Below are positions 49,829 through 58,587 of a stretch of 64,000 bases of DNA, in pieces. The notes under the pieces are model-generated. The model was not told where the DNA came from, made no database searches, and was given only the letters and a program-made list of their open reading frames with translations. Position numbers and translations under genes: made by a program. Within the stretch, counting starts at the first letter, position 1. Every line of letters starts with the position of its first letter. The stretch comes from Mycobacterium palustre (GTDB taxonomy: Bacteria; Actinomycetota; Actinomycetes; Mycobacteriales; Mycobacteriaceae). The DNA is taken from positions 1-64,000 of the forward strand of contig NZ_LQPJ01000127.1 of NCBI RefSeq assembly GCF_002101785.1, in the 5' to 3' direction.

Positions 49829-51955
49829 GTGACGCCCCGCGAAACCAGCGCTGCCGACGCATCTTCGGGCTCTGCTCAGGTTCGCAGCAGCATCGATGTT
49901 CCGCCCGACCTCGTCGTGGGCCTGCTCGGCTCGTCTGACGAAAACCTGCGCGCCCTCGAACGCACCCTCAGCGCCGACCTGCATGTGCGGGGCAACGCCG
50001 TCACCCTGTCCGGTGAGCCGGCCGACGTCGCGCTCGCGGAGCGGGCGGTCTCCGAGCTCGTCGCCATCGTGGCCAGCGGGCAGCCGTTGACGCCGGAGGT
50101 GGTCCGCCACAGCGTCGCCATGCTGGTCGGCACCGGCAACGAGTCACCCGCCGAGGTGCTCACCCTCGACATCTTGTCGCGGCGCGGCAACACGATCCGG
50201 CCCAAGACCCTGAACCAGAAGCGCTACGTCGACGCCATCGACGCCAACACCATCGTCTTCGGCGTCGGCCCCGCCGGCACCGGCAAGACCTATCTGGCCA
50301 TGGCGAAGGCCGTCCACGCGCTGCAGACCAAGCAGGTCTCGCGCATCATCTTGACCCGGCCGGCGGTGGAAGCCGGTGAGCGCCTTGGCTTTTTGCCGGG
50401 CACGTTGAGCGAGAAGATCGACCCGTATCTGCGCCCGCTCTATGACGCGCTGTACGACATGATGGACGCCGAGCTCATCCCCAAGCTGATGTCCGCCGGG
50501 GTGATCGAGGTGGCGCCGCTGGCGTACATGCGGGGTAGGGCGCAACCGGTGTTCACCAATGTGTTGACCCCCAACGGGTTCCGGCCGATAGGCGAACTGC
50601 GGGTCGGTGATTTCGTGATCGGCGCCGACGGGTGCCCCACCGAGGTCCTGGGCGTCTATCCGCAGGGCTTCAAAGAGATCTACCGGGTCCACACCCAAGA
50701 CGGAGCCTCCACGCTCGCGTCCGGTGATCACCTGTGGTCGGTGTACACGCGGGGAGATCGGAGGGGCGGCAAGCCGGCACGCGTGCTGCAGACCAAGGAG
50801 ATGATCGGGAACCTCCGGGCGGCGCACCATTACCGCTACGAATTGCCCATGCTCAGCCGGCCCGCGCGCTTCGCCGCACGTGAGGTGCCGCTCGATCCCT
50901 ACGCGCTTGGCCTGCTTCTAAGCGATGGATGCCTGACCTGTGCCACGACACCAAGCTTCGCGACGGGGGATCCCGAGCTTGCGGCGTCTCTTGGACGGTT
51001 GATCACCGGAATCGAAGTTCGGCGCAAGACAGACGTCGATTACACACTGAACCGCATCCCTCGCCCCGGTGAGGGCCGTGCCGCGCAGAACCCGGTGACC
51101 GGCGCGCTTCGTCGACTTGGCCTGGCGGGCTTGCGGCCGGACACCAAGTTCGTCCCCACGGACTACCTACTCAACGCACCTGAGGTGCGGCTGGGGGTTC
51201 TGCAGGGTCTCTTGGATTCCGACGGGGGTCCGGTCACGCAACAGGGTCGTAGTTGCCGCATTCGGTTCACGACGGTGTCCGCTCGACTCCGCGACGACGT
51301 GGTTTTCCTGGTGCGGTCGCTGGGCGGAGTCGCCTACCCGCGCACCGGGCCGGCCGAAGGGCGCAAACCGGGGCTTGCCCGCGGACGCGACGCGCATCAC
51401 CGATGTGACGCGCACATCGTCGACATCCGCTTGCCGCAGGGCGTCGTTCCATTCCGGCTCGCCCGCAAAGCCGCGAAATACGATGCGGCCGGCGGCGGCC
51501 GGCCGATGCGTTTCATCGACCGAATCGAGCCCGCGGGCACCGAGGAGGCGGTATGCATCCGGGTCGCCGCGGCGGATTCGCTCTACGTCACCGAGGATTT
51601 CTTGCTGACGCACAACACGCTCAATGACGCCTTCATCGTGCTCGACGAGGCGCAGAACACCACCGCCGAGCAAATGAAGATGTTTCTCACCCGACTGGGT
51701 TTCGGGTCGAAGATCGTCGTCACCGGCGACATGACGCAGATCGACCTTCCCGGCGGCGCGCGCTCGGGCCTGCGGTCGGCGATCGACATCCTCGCGAGCG
51801 TCGAGGACATCCACATCGCCGAGCTGACCAGCGTCGACGTGGTGCGCCACCGGCTGGTCTCGGAGATCGTCGACGCCTACGCCCGCTACGAAGAGCCCGG
51901 CTCCGGGATGAACCGGGCGGCTCGGCGCGCATCGGCGACGCGTAGTCGCCGATGA
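49829..51955 (+). CDS. phoH: PhoH-family ATPase interrupted by an in-frame intein
   Basis: 708 codons. After removal of the intein (residues 238-596) the host is 349 residues, near M. tuberculosis PhoH1 (about 352). The N-terminal KH-like region (residues 15-90) is followed by a P-loop ATPase: Walker A GPAGTGKT at 147-154, TRPAVEAGERLGFLPG, and, in the C-extein, Walker B VLDEAQNTT (604-612) and TGDMTQIDLPGGARSGL. The intein sits within the conserved block AYMRGR/TLNDAF, just ahead of Walker B, so splicing is needed for activity. PhoH proteins are thought to act with YbeY in RNA metabolism, and ybeY is the next gene, seven bases later. The GTG at 49829 matches the start of the M. tuberculosis protein (MTPRETSAADA). 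Confidence 0.93.
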   Translation: MTPRETSAADASSGSAQVRSSIDVPPDLVVGLLGSSDENLRALERTLSADLHVRGNAVTLSGEPADVALAERAVSELVAIVASGQPLTPEVVRHSVAMLVGTGNESPAEVLTLDILSRRGNTIRPKTLNQKRYVDAIDANTIVFGVGPAGTGKTYLAMAKAVHALQTKQVSRIILTRPAVEAGERLGFLPGTLSEKIDPYLRPLYDALYDMMDAELIPKLMSAGVIEVAPLAYMRGRAQPVFTNVLTPNGFRPIGELRVGDFVIGADGCPTEVLGVYPQGFKEIYRVHTQDGASTLASGDHLWSVYTRGDRRGGKPARVLQTKEMIGNLRAAHHYRYELPMLSRPARFAAREVPLDPYALGLLLSDGCLTCATTPSFATGDPELAASLGRLITGIEVRRKTDVDYTLNRIPRPGEGRAAQNPVTGALRRLGLAGLRPDTKFVPTDYLLNAPEVRLGVLQGLLDSDGGPVTQQGRSCRIRFTTVSARLRDDVVFLVRSLGGVAYPRTGPAEGRKPGLARGRDAHHRCDAHIVDIRLPQGVVPFRLARKAAKYDAAGGGRPMRFIDRIEPAGTEEAVCIRVAAADSLYVTEDFLLTHNTLNDAFIVLDEAQNTTAEQMKMFLTRLGFGSKIVVTGDMTQIDLPGGARSGLRSAIDILASVEDIHIAELTSVDVVRHRLVSEIVDAYARYEEPGSGMNRAARRASATRSRR
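50540..51616 (+). other. Intein in PhoH with class 3 signatures and LAGLIDADG homing endonuclease
   Basis: 359 residues, Ala238 to Asn596, followed by Thr597. The first residue is Ala, so the standard Cys/Ser nucleophile is absent. Instead the class 3 triad is visible: Trp303 two residues after the block B His301 (SGDHLWSVY), Cys576 in block F (EEAVCIRVAAADSLYVTEDF) and Thr594 before the terminal His-Asn. Such inteins start splicing with the internal Cys. Block A-like sequence reads VLTPNGFRPIGELRVGDFVIG. A homing endonuclease occupies the middle, with two dodecapeptide motifs, ALGLLLSDGCL (359-369) and LQGLLDSDG (458-466), both with their acidic residue. The DNA looks less GC-biased at third positions than the host gene, which suggests transfer. 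Confidence 0.88.
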
Positions 51956-51962
51956 TGGGCTC

Positions 51963-52496
51963 ATGAGCATCGAAGTCGCCAACGAGTCGGGCATCGACGT
52001 CTCGGAAGCCGAACTGGTCAGCGTCGCGCGGTTTGTGATCGCCAGGATGGACGTCAACCCGAGCGCCGAGCTGTCGATGGTGCTGTTGGATAGCGCGGCG
52101 ATGGCCGACCTGCACATGCGCTGGATGGACCTGCCCGGCCCCACCGACGTGATGAGCTTTCCGATGGACGAGCTGGAGCCGGGCGGTCGGCCCGACGCGC
52201 CGGAGCCGGGGCCGTCGATGCTGGGCGACATCGTGCTGTGCCCGGAGTTCGCCGCCGAGCAGGCGGCCGCGGCGGGCCACAGCCTGGGACATGAGTTGGC
52301 GCTGTTGACGATTCACGGCGTGCTCCATCTGCTCGGTTACGACCACGGCGAGCCGGACGAGGAAAAAGAGATGTTTGCCCTGCAGGATCGGTTGCTCGAG
52401 GAGTGGGTCGCCGAACAGGTCGAGGCCTACCAGCAGGACCGCCAGCAGGAGCGGGACCGCCGATTGCTCGACAAGTCAAGGTATTTCGACAGTTGA
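51963..52496 (+). CDS. ybeY: Endoribonuclease YbeY
   Basis: A 177-residue zinc endoribonuclease for 16S rRNA 3'-end maturation and ribosome quality control. The H3xH5xH metal site is complete: His118, His122 and His128 in HGVLHLLGYDH. Upstream marks are TDVMSFPMDE and LGDIVLCPE. The C-terminal tail (EQVEAYQQDRQQERDRR) is charged. It lies between phoH and the corC-like gene, and its TGA overlaps the TTG start of the latter. Confidence 0.94.
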   Translation: MSIEVANESGIDVSEAELVSVARFVIARMDVNPSAELSMVLLDSAAMADLHMRWMDLPGPTDVMSFPMDELEPGGRPDAPEPGPSMLGDIVLCPEFAAEQAAAAGHSLGHELALLTIHGVLHLLGYDHGEPDEEKEMFALQDRLLEEWVAEQVEAYQQDRQQERDRRLLDKSRYFDS

Positions 52497-53791
52497 GCGG
52501 CGTTTCTCAGCTGCTCGGCGCGATCGCGCTGATCGCTCTGGGCGGCCTCTTCGCGGCGATTGACGCGGCCGTCAGCACCGTGTCGCTGGCCCGCGTGCAG
52601 GAACTGGTGCGTGACGAGCGGCCCGGCGCGGGGTCGCTGTTCAAGGTGATGAATGACCGCCCGCGCTACATCAACCTCGTCGTGCTGCTGCGCATCGTCT
52701 GCGAGATCACCGCGACCGTGTTGCTGGTGGTGTTCCTCTACGACAACTTCGGCATGACATGGGCGTTGTTCGGCGCGGCCACCATCATGGTGGTGACCAG
52801 CTTCGTCGTCATCGGCGTGGGCCCGCGCACCCTCGGCCGCCAGCACGCGTATTCCATCGCGCTGTCGACGGCCCTTCCGCTGCGGGCGATTTCATGGTTG
52901 TTGATGCCGATCAGCCGGCTGCTGGTGGTGCTGGGCAACGCGCTGACACCGGGCCGCGGCCTGCGCAACGGCCCGTTCGCGTCCGAGATCGAACTGCGCG
53001 AAGTCGTCGACCTGGCGCAGCAGCGCGGTGTGGTCGCCGCCGACGAACGCCGGATGATCCAGTCGGTCTTCGAGCTCGGTGACACCCCGGCCCGCGAGGT
53101 GATGGTGCCCCGCACCGAGATGATCTGGATCGAAAGCGACAAGTTCGCCAGCCAGGCGACGAACCTGGCGGTGCGCAGCGGGCATTCCCGCATCCCGGTG
53201 ATCGGCGAGAACGTCGACGACATCGTCGGCGTCGTCTACCTGAAAGACCTTGTGCAGCACACGTTCCTGGCGCCCGACGGCGGGCGGGACACCAAGGTGT
53301 CGCAGGTGATGCGCCCGGCGGTGTTCGTTCCCGACTCCAAGCCGCTGGACGCGCTGCTGCGGGAGATGCAGCGCGACCGCAACCACATGGCCCTGCTGGT
53401 CGACGAGTACGGCGCCATAGCCGGCCTGGTCAGCATCGAAGACGTGCTGGAAGAGATCGTCGGCGAGATCGCCGACGAGTACGACGAGGCGGAGACGGCG
53501 CCGATAGAGGAGTTGGGCGACAACCGTTTTCGGGTTTCGGCGCGGCTGCCGATCGAGGACCTCGGCGAACTGTACGGGGTGGAGTTCGATGACCTCGACG
53601 TGGACACGGTGGGCGGCCTGCTGGCCCTGGAACTGGGCCGGGTGCCGTTGCCGGGCGCCGAGGTCGTGTCGCACGGCTTGCGGCTGCGCGCCGAGGGCGG
53701 CCCCGATCACCGGGGGCGGGTGCGGATCAACACCGTCCTGCTCAGCCCGCTCGAAACGGACGGTTCGCAGCCCGGAGGGTCCCATGAGTGA
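52493..53791 (+). CDS. CBS-pair, CorC/HlyC-type membrane protein (Rv2366c-like)
   Basis: 432 residues from a TTG overlapping the ybeY stop; the homologous protein starts at the same point. The N-terminal DUF21/CNNM domain has four hydrophobic helices (LLGAIALIALGGLFAAIDAA onward). Two CBS domains follow (MVPRTEMIWIESDKFASQATNLAVRSGHSRIPVIG; MRPAVFVPDSKPLDALLREMQRDRNHMALLVDEYG in outline). A CorC_HlyC C-terminal domain ends it (IEELGDNRFRVSARLPIEDLGELYG). Homologues are linked to Mg2+/Co2+ efflux or, in the CNNM family, magnesium transport; here the ion is inferred. It overlaps the next gene by eight bases. Confidence 0.88.
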   Translation: MSGVSQLLGAIALIALGGLFAAIDAAVSTVSLARVQELVRDERPGAGSLFKVMNDRPRYINLVVLLRIVCEITATVLLVVFLYDNFGMTWALFGAATIMVVTSFVVIGVGPRTLGRQHAYSIALSTALPLRAISWLLMPISRLLVVLGNALTPGRGLRNGPFASEIELREVVDLAQQRGVVAADERRMIQSVFELGDTPAREVMVPRTEMIWIESDKFASQATNLAVRSGHSRIPVIGENVDDIVGVVYLKDLVQHTFLAPDGGRDTKVSQVMRPAVFVPDSKPLDALLREMQRDRNHMALLVDEYGAIAGLVSIEDVLEEIVGEIADEYDEAETAPIEELGDNRFRVSARLPIEDLGELYGVEFDDLDVDTVGGLLALELGRVPLPGAEVVSHGLRLRAEGGPDHRGRVRINTVLLSPLETDGSQPGGSHE

Positions 53792-54104
53792 GCGGCTGGA
53801 CGCCGAGGACGCCAAGCTGGTGACGCTGGCGCGCGCGGCGATGGCCCGCGCCGACGCGCGAAGCGGCGCCGCGGTCCGCGACGTCGACGGGCGCACCTAT
53901 GCCGCTGCGCCGGTGCGCTTGTCGAGCCTCGAGCTGACCGGCCTGCAGGCGGCGGTGGCCGCGGCGGCATCCAGCGGCGCGACCGGGTTGGAGGCCGCCG
54001 TCTTGGTGGCGGCGTCCGCGGACGATCCGGGGATCGCCGCGGTGCGCGAACTGTCGCCGACGGCGGTCGTCATCGTCACGGATCGCGCCGGGAACCCGTT
54101 GTGA
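53784..54104 (+). CDS. Cytidine-deaminase-fold protein without zinc ligands (Rv2365c-like)
   Basis: 106 residues. The pattern LVTLARAAMARADARSGAAVRDVDGRTYAAAPVRLSS, then ELTGLQAAVAAAASSGATGLEAAVLVA and VVIVTDRAGNPL, follows the beta-alpha-beta plan of cytidine deaminases. The zinc motifs (C/H-A-E and PCxxC) are absent and the protein has no cysteine or histidine at all. It therefore cannot be a zinc deaminase and is probably a structural or binding relic. It sits between the corC-like gene and era, overlapping both, as in M. tuberculosis. Confidence 0.8.
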   Translation: MSERLDAEDAKLVTLARAAMARADARSGAAVRDVDGRTYAAAPVRLSSLELTGLQAAVAAAASSGATGLEAAVLVAASADDPGIAAVRELSPTAVVIVTDRAGNPL

Positions 54105-55021
54105 CCCCCAGCGCGCGCGGCCACGCCGAATTCCGTTCCGGCTTCGTGTGTCTGGTGGGCCGGCCCAACACCGGCAAGTCGACGCTGACCAACGCCCTGG
54201 TCGGCGCCAAGGTGGCCATCACCTCCACGCGGCCGCAGACCACCCGGCACACCATCCGGGGGATCGTGCACCGGGAGGGCTTCCAGATCGTCCTCGTCGA
54301 CACCCCGGGCCTGCACCGGCCCCGCACCCTGCTGGGCAAGCGCCTCAACGATCTGGTCCGCGACACCTACGCCGAGGTCGACGTGATCGGGCTGTGCATC
54401 CCTGCCGACGAGGCGATCGGGCCGGGGGACCGGTGGATCGTCGAGCAGGTTCGCGCGGTCGCGCCCAACACCACGCTGGTCGCCGTCGTCACCAAGATCG
54501 ACAAGGTGCCCAGGGACCGGGTGGCCGCGCAGCTGGTCGCCGTGAGCGAACTGGTCGGCGGTTCGGCCGAGATCGTTCCGGTGTCGGCGGCCACGGGCGA
54601 GCAGGTCGACGTGCTGATCGAGGTTTTCGCCGCCGCGTTGCCGCCCGGTCCGGCCTACTATCCCGACGGTGAGCTCACCGACGAGCCCGAGGAGGTGCTG
54701 ATGGCCGAGCTCATCCGCGAGGCGGCGCTCGAGGGGGTGCGCGACGAGCTGCCGCACTCCCTGGCGGTGGTGATCGACGAGGTCGCCAGGCGCGACGACC
54801 GGGACGATCTGATCGACGTGCACGCGATCCTCTACGTGGAACGCGACAGCCAGAAGGGCATCGTGATCGGCAAGGGAGGCGCCAGGCTGCGCGACGTGGG
54901 CACCACCGCGCGCGGGCACATCGAGAAGCTGCTCGGCAGCAAGGTGTACCTCGACCTGCGCGTCAAGGTCGCCAAGAACTGGCAGAGCGATCCCAAACAG
55001 CTTGGCCGCCTTGGCTTTTGA
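54101..55021 (+). CDS. era: Ribosome-assembly GTPase Era
   Basis: A 306-residue GTPase that binds 16S rRNA and checks 30S maturation. G1 GRPNTGKST, G2 TTRHTIRGI, G3 DTPGLH, G4 TKID and G5 VSAAT are visible. The KH domain follows with ERDSQKGIVIGKGGARLRDVG. It ends KNWQSDPKQLGRLGF as in other mycobacteria. The GTG start overlaps the upstream stop by four bases and gives an N-terminus six residues longer than M. tuberculosis Era. It closes the phoH-ybeY-era ribosome-biogenesis operon. Confidence 0.95.
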   Translation: MTPSARGHAEFRSGFVCLVGRPNTGKSTLTNALVGAKVAITSTRPQTTRHTIRGIVHREGFQIVLVDTPGLHRPRTLLGKRLNDLVRDTYAEVDVIGLCIPADEAIGPGDRWIVEQVRAVAPNTTLVAVVTKIDKVPRDRVAAQLVAVSELVGGSAEIVPVSAATGEQVDVLIEVFAAALPPGPAYYPDGELTDEPEEVLMAELIREAALEGVRDELPHSLAVVIDEVARRDDRDDLIDVHAILYVERDSQKGIVIGKGGARLRDVGTTARGHIEKLLGSKVYLDLRVKVAKNWQSDPKQLGRLGF

Positions 55022-55097
55022 CCACTTGCGTCCCGGGCGGGCGGCCGCGTCGACCCGACGAAGGTTTGGCCGGGCGGCGGGCGGGTAGCCGTCGCGT

Positions 55098-55880
55098 ATG
55101 ACGCAACCGCAACTGGCGCTGGTGACCGGCGCATCCAGTGGCATCGGGTTCGAACTGGCCAAGCAGTTCGCCGAGCACGGCTACGACCTCGTCGTGGCCG
55201 CCGACGACGATGCCATCCACGACGTACCCGAGAAGCTGTCCGAATACGGCGCGGCCGTGCAGCCGGTTCATGTGGACCTGCGCACGCCCGAAGGGGTCGA
55301 GCACCTGTATCAGAGCGCGATCGAAGGCGACCGCGCGCTGGCCGCGGCGGCGCTCAACGCCGGCGTGGGCCGCGGCGAGATGTTTTTGAAAAGCGAGCTC
55401 GCCGACGACCTCAGCATCGTCGACCTCAACGTGCGCTCGACCGTGCACCTGGCCAAGCTGGTGCTGCGTGACATGGCGAACCGCGGCGCGGGCAAGGTGC
55501 TGTTCACCTCCTCCATCGCCTCGCAGATGCCCGGCTCGTATCAGCCGGTGTACAACGCGTCGAAGTCGTTCGTCCAGTCGTTCGCGGAGGCGCTGCGCGA
55601 CGAATTGCGCGACACGGCAATCACTGTCACGGCGCTGATGCCCGGACCCACCGACACCAACTTCTTCAGCCGCGCAAAGATGGTCGACTCGCTGATGGGC
55701 AAGGGGCCAAAGGACGATCCGGCCCAGGTGGCCCGGCAAGGGTTCGAGGCGCTGATGCGCGGCGATCGGAAGGTCGTCGCCGGCTCGGTCCTCACGAAGG
55801 TCATGGGCGCGGCCAACCACGTCCTGCCCGATCAGGTGAAAGCCGTTGGCAACCGGGTCCTTTCGATGCCGCGGAGCTGA
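55098..55880 (+). CDS. Short-chain dehydrogenase/reductase
   Basis: 260 residues, classical SDR. The cofactor motif is VTGASSGIGFELAKQ (TGxxxGxG). The catalytic Ser-Tyr-Lys are in LFTSSIASQMPGSYQPVYNASKSFVQ, and the family PG motif is ALMPGPTDTNFF. NAD(P)H-dependent oxidoreductase; the substrate is unknown. The helix replacing the usual NNAG motif reads LNAGVG. It lies in a patch between era and amiA2 that M. tuberculosis lacks, and converges on the decarboxylase gene with nine bases between stops. Confidence 0.85.
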   Translation: MTQPQLALVTGASSGIGFELAKQFAEHGYDLVVAADDDAIHDVPEKLSEYGAAVQPVHVDLRTPEGVEHLYQSAIEGDRALAAAALNAGVGRGEMFLKSELADDLSIVDLNVRSTVHLAKLVLRDMANRGAGKVLFTSSIASQMPGSYQPVYNASKSFVQSFAEALRDELRDTAITVTALMPGPTDTNFFSRAKMVDSLMGKGPKDDPAQVARQGFEALMRGDRKVVAGSVLTKVMGAANHVLPDQVKAVGNRVLSMPRS

Positions 55881-55889
55881 TCGCGGACG

Positions 55890-57362
55890 CTAGGCGAGCA
55901 CCCGGATCGTCTGCAGCGACGGGTCCGCGGCGTCCGGGACGTTCATGCCGGCACGCGCGCCCGAACACAGGTAGTCCAGCACCGCGTCGTTGAGGCGCTC
56001 GCCCGGCACGACGGCCGGGATGCCGGGGGGATACGGCGTGATCTGTTCGGCCGCGACGCGGCCCGCGGCCCGCTTTAGGGGCACCGCCTCGACGCGGCCG
56101 AAGAACGCCTCCCGCGGCGAGCAGACGTTGTCCAGCTGCAGCTCGGTGGGTGAGGGCAGCTCGATCCGGGGCGACGGATCGAAGCCGTCGGCCGCTTTGC
56201 GCCACGCCCGCAGCGCCTCGGTGAGCCGGCTCGCGGTGGACTTGTCGTCCGCAAAGGACAGGGTCGCCAGGATGCGGCGGTGATCGCTCATCCCGACGTC
56301 GACGTGGGCGTTGGCGCGCAGCCAGTCGGCGGCCTGATAGCCGGAGGTGCCCGTGCGCGACACGTCCATCATCACCTGCAGCCGGTCCAGGTCGTGGGAT
56401 GCCTCCACCCCGAGCAATTCGTCGTCGAGCACCTCGACGTCGGGAATCATTTCGATCTCCTGACGCAGTTGCGCCGCCAGATCCAGTGCGGCACCGAGCA
56501 ACTCGTGGCCGTGCTCGACCATCTGCCGCCGCCACCCGTCCATCGCCGAATAGACCAGGACGTTGGGGCTGGTGGTCATCAGCAGGTCCGCGCACGCCGA
56601 CAGGCGGTCCTGGTCGATGCGGTCACCTTGCAGGTGAAACACCGAGCCCTGTTCGAAGCCGGCGCCCATCTTGTGCACGCTGACCACGCAGACGTCCGCG
56701 CCGGCATCCATCGCCCAGGTGGGCAGGTCCTCGTGGAACGGCAGGTGGGCGCCCCATGCCTCGTCGATGATCAGCGGCTTGTTGCGCGCGTGGCACACGT
56801 CGGCGATCCCGGCGATGTCGGCGCAGGTTCCGTACGGGCTGGGGCTCACGACGAGCGCACCGGCGGCGTCGGGATGCTGCTGCCAGGTCTCCTCCACCTC
56901 TTGCGGTGAGGGCGGGTGCGAGAAGTGCCGCTCGGCGTCCCAGCGGGGAGTGATCCAGCGCGGCTGCACGCCGGAAAAGATCAGGCCGGCCACCACGGAC
57001 TTGTGGCTGTCCCGGCCGACCAGCAGGCTGCCACCGGACTCTCCGCCGCCGGCCACCGCCATCATCGCGGCCTTGACCGACAGCGAACTTCCGCAGGTGG
57101 AAAACCACGCGACGTCGGCGCCGACGGCCTCGGCCATCAGATCCTCGGCCCGCTTCAGGTACTGGTTGCTGGTCTTGCGGTCGTCCAGGCCGCCGCTGGC
57201 CAGCACGTCGTCGAGGAAGGGTTCGCGGCCCAGCACGGCCAGCACCCGGTCGTCGGTGCCGCGGCCCTGCCGGTGGCCGGGCGGCGTGAACCCGTACCGA
57301 TGCTTGTCGTGGTAGTCGGCCAGCGCGTCTAGCAACGGGGCTTCGGATTGGTCCATTGCCAC
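55890..57362 (-). CDS. PLP-dependent Orn/Lys/Arg-type decarboxylase
   Basis: 490 residues, fold type I of the biosynthetic-style group III decarboxylases, close in length to SpeA/Cad proteins of Firmicutes. The PLP lysine is Lys231 in SVHKMGAGFEQGSVFH, after the aspartate motif DEAWGAH (200-206). The N-terminus HRYGFTPPGHRQGRG and the C-terminus AAEQITPYPPGIPAVVPGERL are typical. It would decarboxylate a basic amino acid to a polyamine precursor or for acid resistance; the substrate is not decided. The start is GTG 57362 or, two codons later, ATG 57356. No counterpart is recalled at this place in M. tuberculosis. Confidence 0.85.
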   Translation of the reverse strand: MAMDQSEAPLLDALADYHDKHRYGFTPPGHRQGRGTDDRVLAVLGREPFLDDVLASGGLDDRKTSNQYLKRAEDLMAEAVGADVAWFSTCGSSLSVKAAMMAVAGGGESGGSLLVGRDSHKSVVAGLIFSGVQPRWITPRWDAERHFSHPPSPQEVEETWQQHPDAAGALVVSPSPYGTCADIAGIADVCHARNKPLIIDEAWGAHLPFHEDLPTWAMDAGADVCVVSVHKMGAGFEQGSVFHLQGDRIDQDRLSACADLLMTTSPNVLVYSAMDGWRRQMVEHGHELLGAALDLAAQLRQEIEMIPDVEVLDDELLGVEASHDLDRLQVMMDVSRTGTSGYQAADWLRANAHVDVGMSDHRRILATLSFADDKSTASRLTEALRAWRKAADGFDPSPRIELPSPTELQLDNVCSPREAFFGRVEAVPLKRAAGRVAAEQITPYPPGIPAVVPGERLNDAVLDYLCSGARAGMNVPDAADPSLQTIRVLA

Positions 57363-57384
57363 GGGATACCCGTCTCGTCGCGGG

Positions 57385-58539
57385 CTACCCGCACGCCGGC
57401 TCGGCGATCGGGTCGTCGACCTCGAGCAGTCCGTTTTCGCACAGCGCGGTCATCGACAACGTGCGGTAACCGAATTCCTCGAAAAGCACGGTGATCGATC
57501 GCAATTGCCGCACGGCCCCGCCAGCTGTTCGCCGAAGTAGGAAAGCAGGAAAACCCTTCGGCAGGAACGGGTTTCGGAGTATCCGCGCATCATCTCGACG
57601 CGGCTGAGATCGACGCGTTCGCGCAGGTCGACAGCCTGCACGGCCGCGGTCACGGCCGCATCGGGGGACATTATCGTGGTCACGAAGCCCTTGCGCGTGG
57701 AGCGGACCGCCCCGGCCTCGTCGAGTATGTTGATCGCGTTGGTCAGCGTGCGTGGGCGAACGTCCAGCCGCTCGCGCAGCTCCTTCGGTCGCAGCGGACC
57801 GGCCCCGTCCAGGGCCCCGTGGACGGCGCGCAGCAGCGCCTCGTCGGGGTGGCCCGCGGTGAAAAACCGTGCCAGTCCCAGGTCTTCGGGGCGGTAGAAC
57901 AGCAAGGCCAACGCCAAGTCCCTTGGCGCGCAAGCCTTCCGCGTACGCCTCGGCGTCCTTGCGGGTGGCCACGTACAGCAGTCCCGGCCCGGGCAAGCCG
58001 GGCAGCGTATCGAGCACCGCCCGCCGCTTCTCGTCGGTGTCGAGGTGGCGTTCTACCCTCAGGCGCAGGTTCGGCCGGTCGAAACCGGCGACGACGATAG
58101 CGGGATCGCGCAGCCCGAGGCGGTCCACGATATCGCGGCGCACCACCACCGACGCGGTCGGGGTCGACGCGACGATCGGGATCGCCTCCCCGCGCCGGCG
58201 AAAAACGTCGGCGAGCCGTCGATAGTCCGGCCGGAAATCGTGTCCCCACGCCCAGACGCAGTGCGCCTCGTCCACGACGATCAGCGACAGCTCGGCGCTG
58301 CGCAGCCTGTCGACCACCTCGTCGCTGGCCAGCTGTTCGGGCATCCCGCCGGTCAGCGCGGACGGGACCTGGTGGATCGCCGACTTGCCCGACCCGGTGG
58401 GCATCACCGCGAGCAGGTCTCGGCCGCGCAGCACCGCCTGCATCGCTTCGCGCTGGTCATCGGTCAGCTGCTGCCAGCCGAATTGGCGGCGCGCGACGGC
58501 GTCGAGGCTGTCGCCAGCCGGTGTTTGCATTGCGGTCAA
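57385..58539 (-). pseudogene. RecQ-family helicase pseudogene with internal deletions
   Basis: The N-terminus (FGWQQLTDDQREAMQAVLRGRDLLAVMPTGSGKSAIHQVPSAL) is that of an actinobacterial RecQ helicase with Walker A. At about 58350 the text jumps to ASDEVVDRLR, losing motif Ia; DEAH follows (VVDEAHCVWAWGHDFRPDYRRL). At about 57915 the frame shifts and the segment with helicase motifs V and VI is gone, rejoining at ALALLFYRPEDLGLARFF. Near 57500, after the zinc-binding GPCGNCD, a further loss and shift leads to ITVLFEEFGYRTLS, the normal C-terminal end. Three lesions make a functional helicase impossible. It follows the decarboxylase on the same strand. Confidence 0.85.
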
Positions 58540-58587
58540 CTGCCCGGTGTCGGAGACGCCAAACGACGGCCGCAGGCGGACCGCCGC

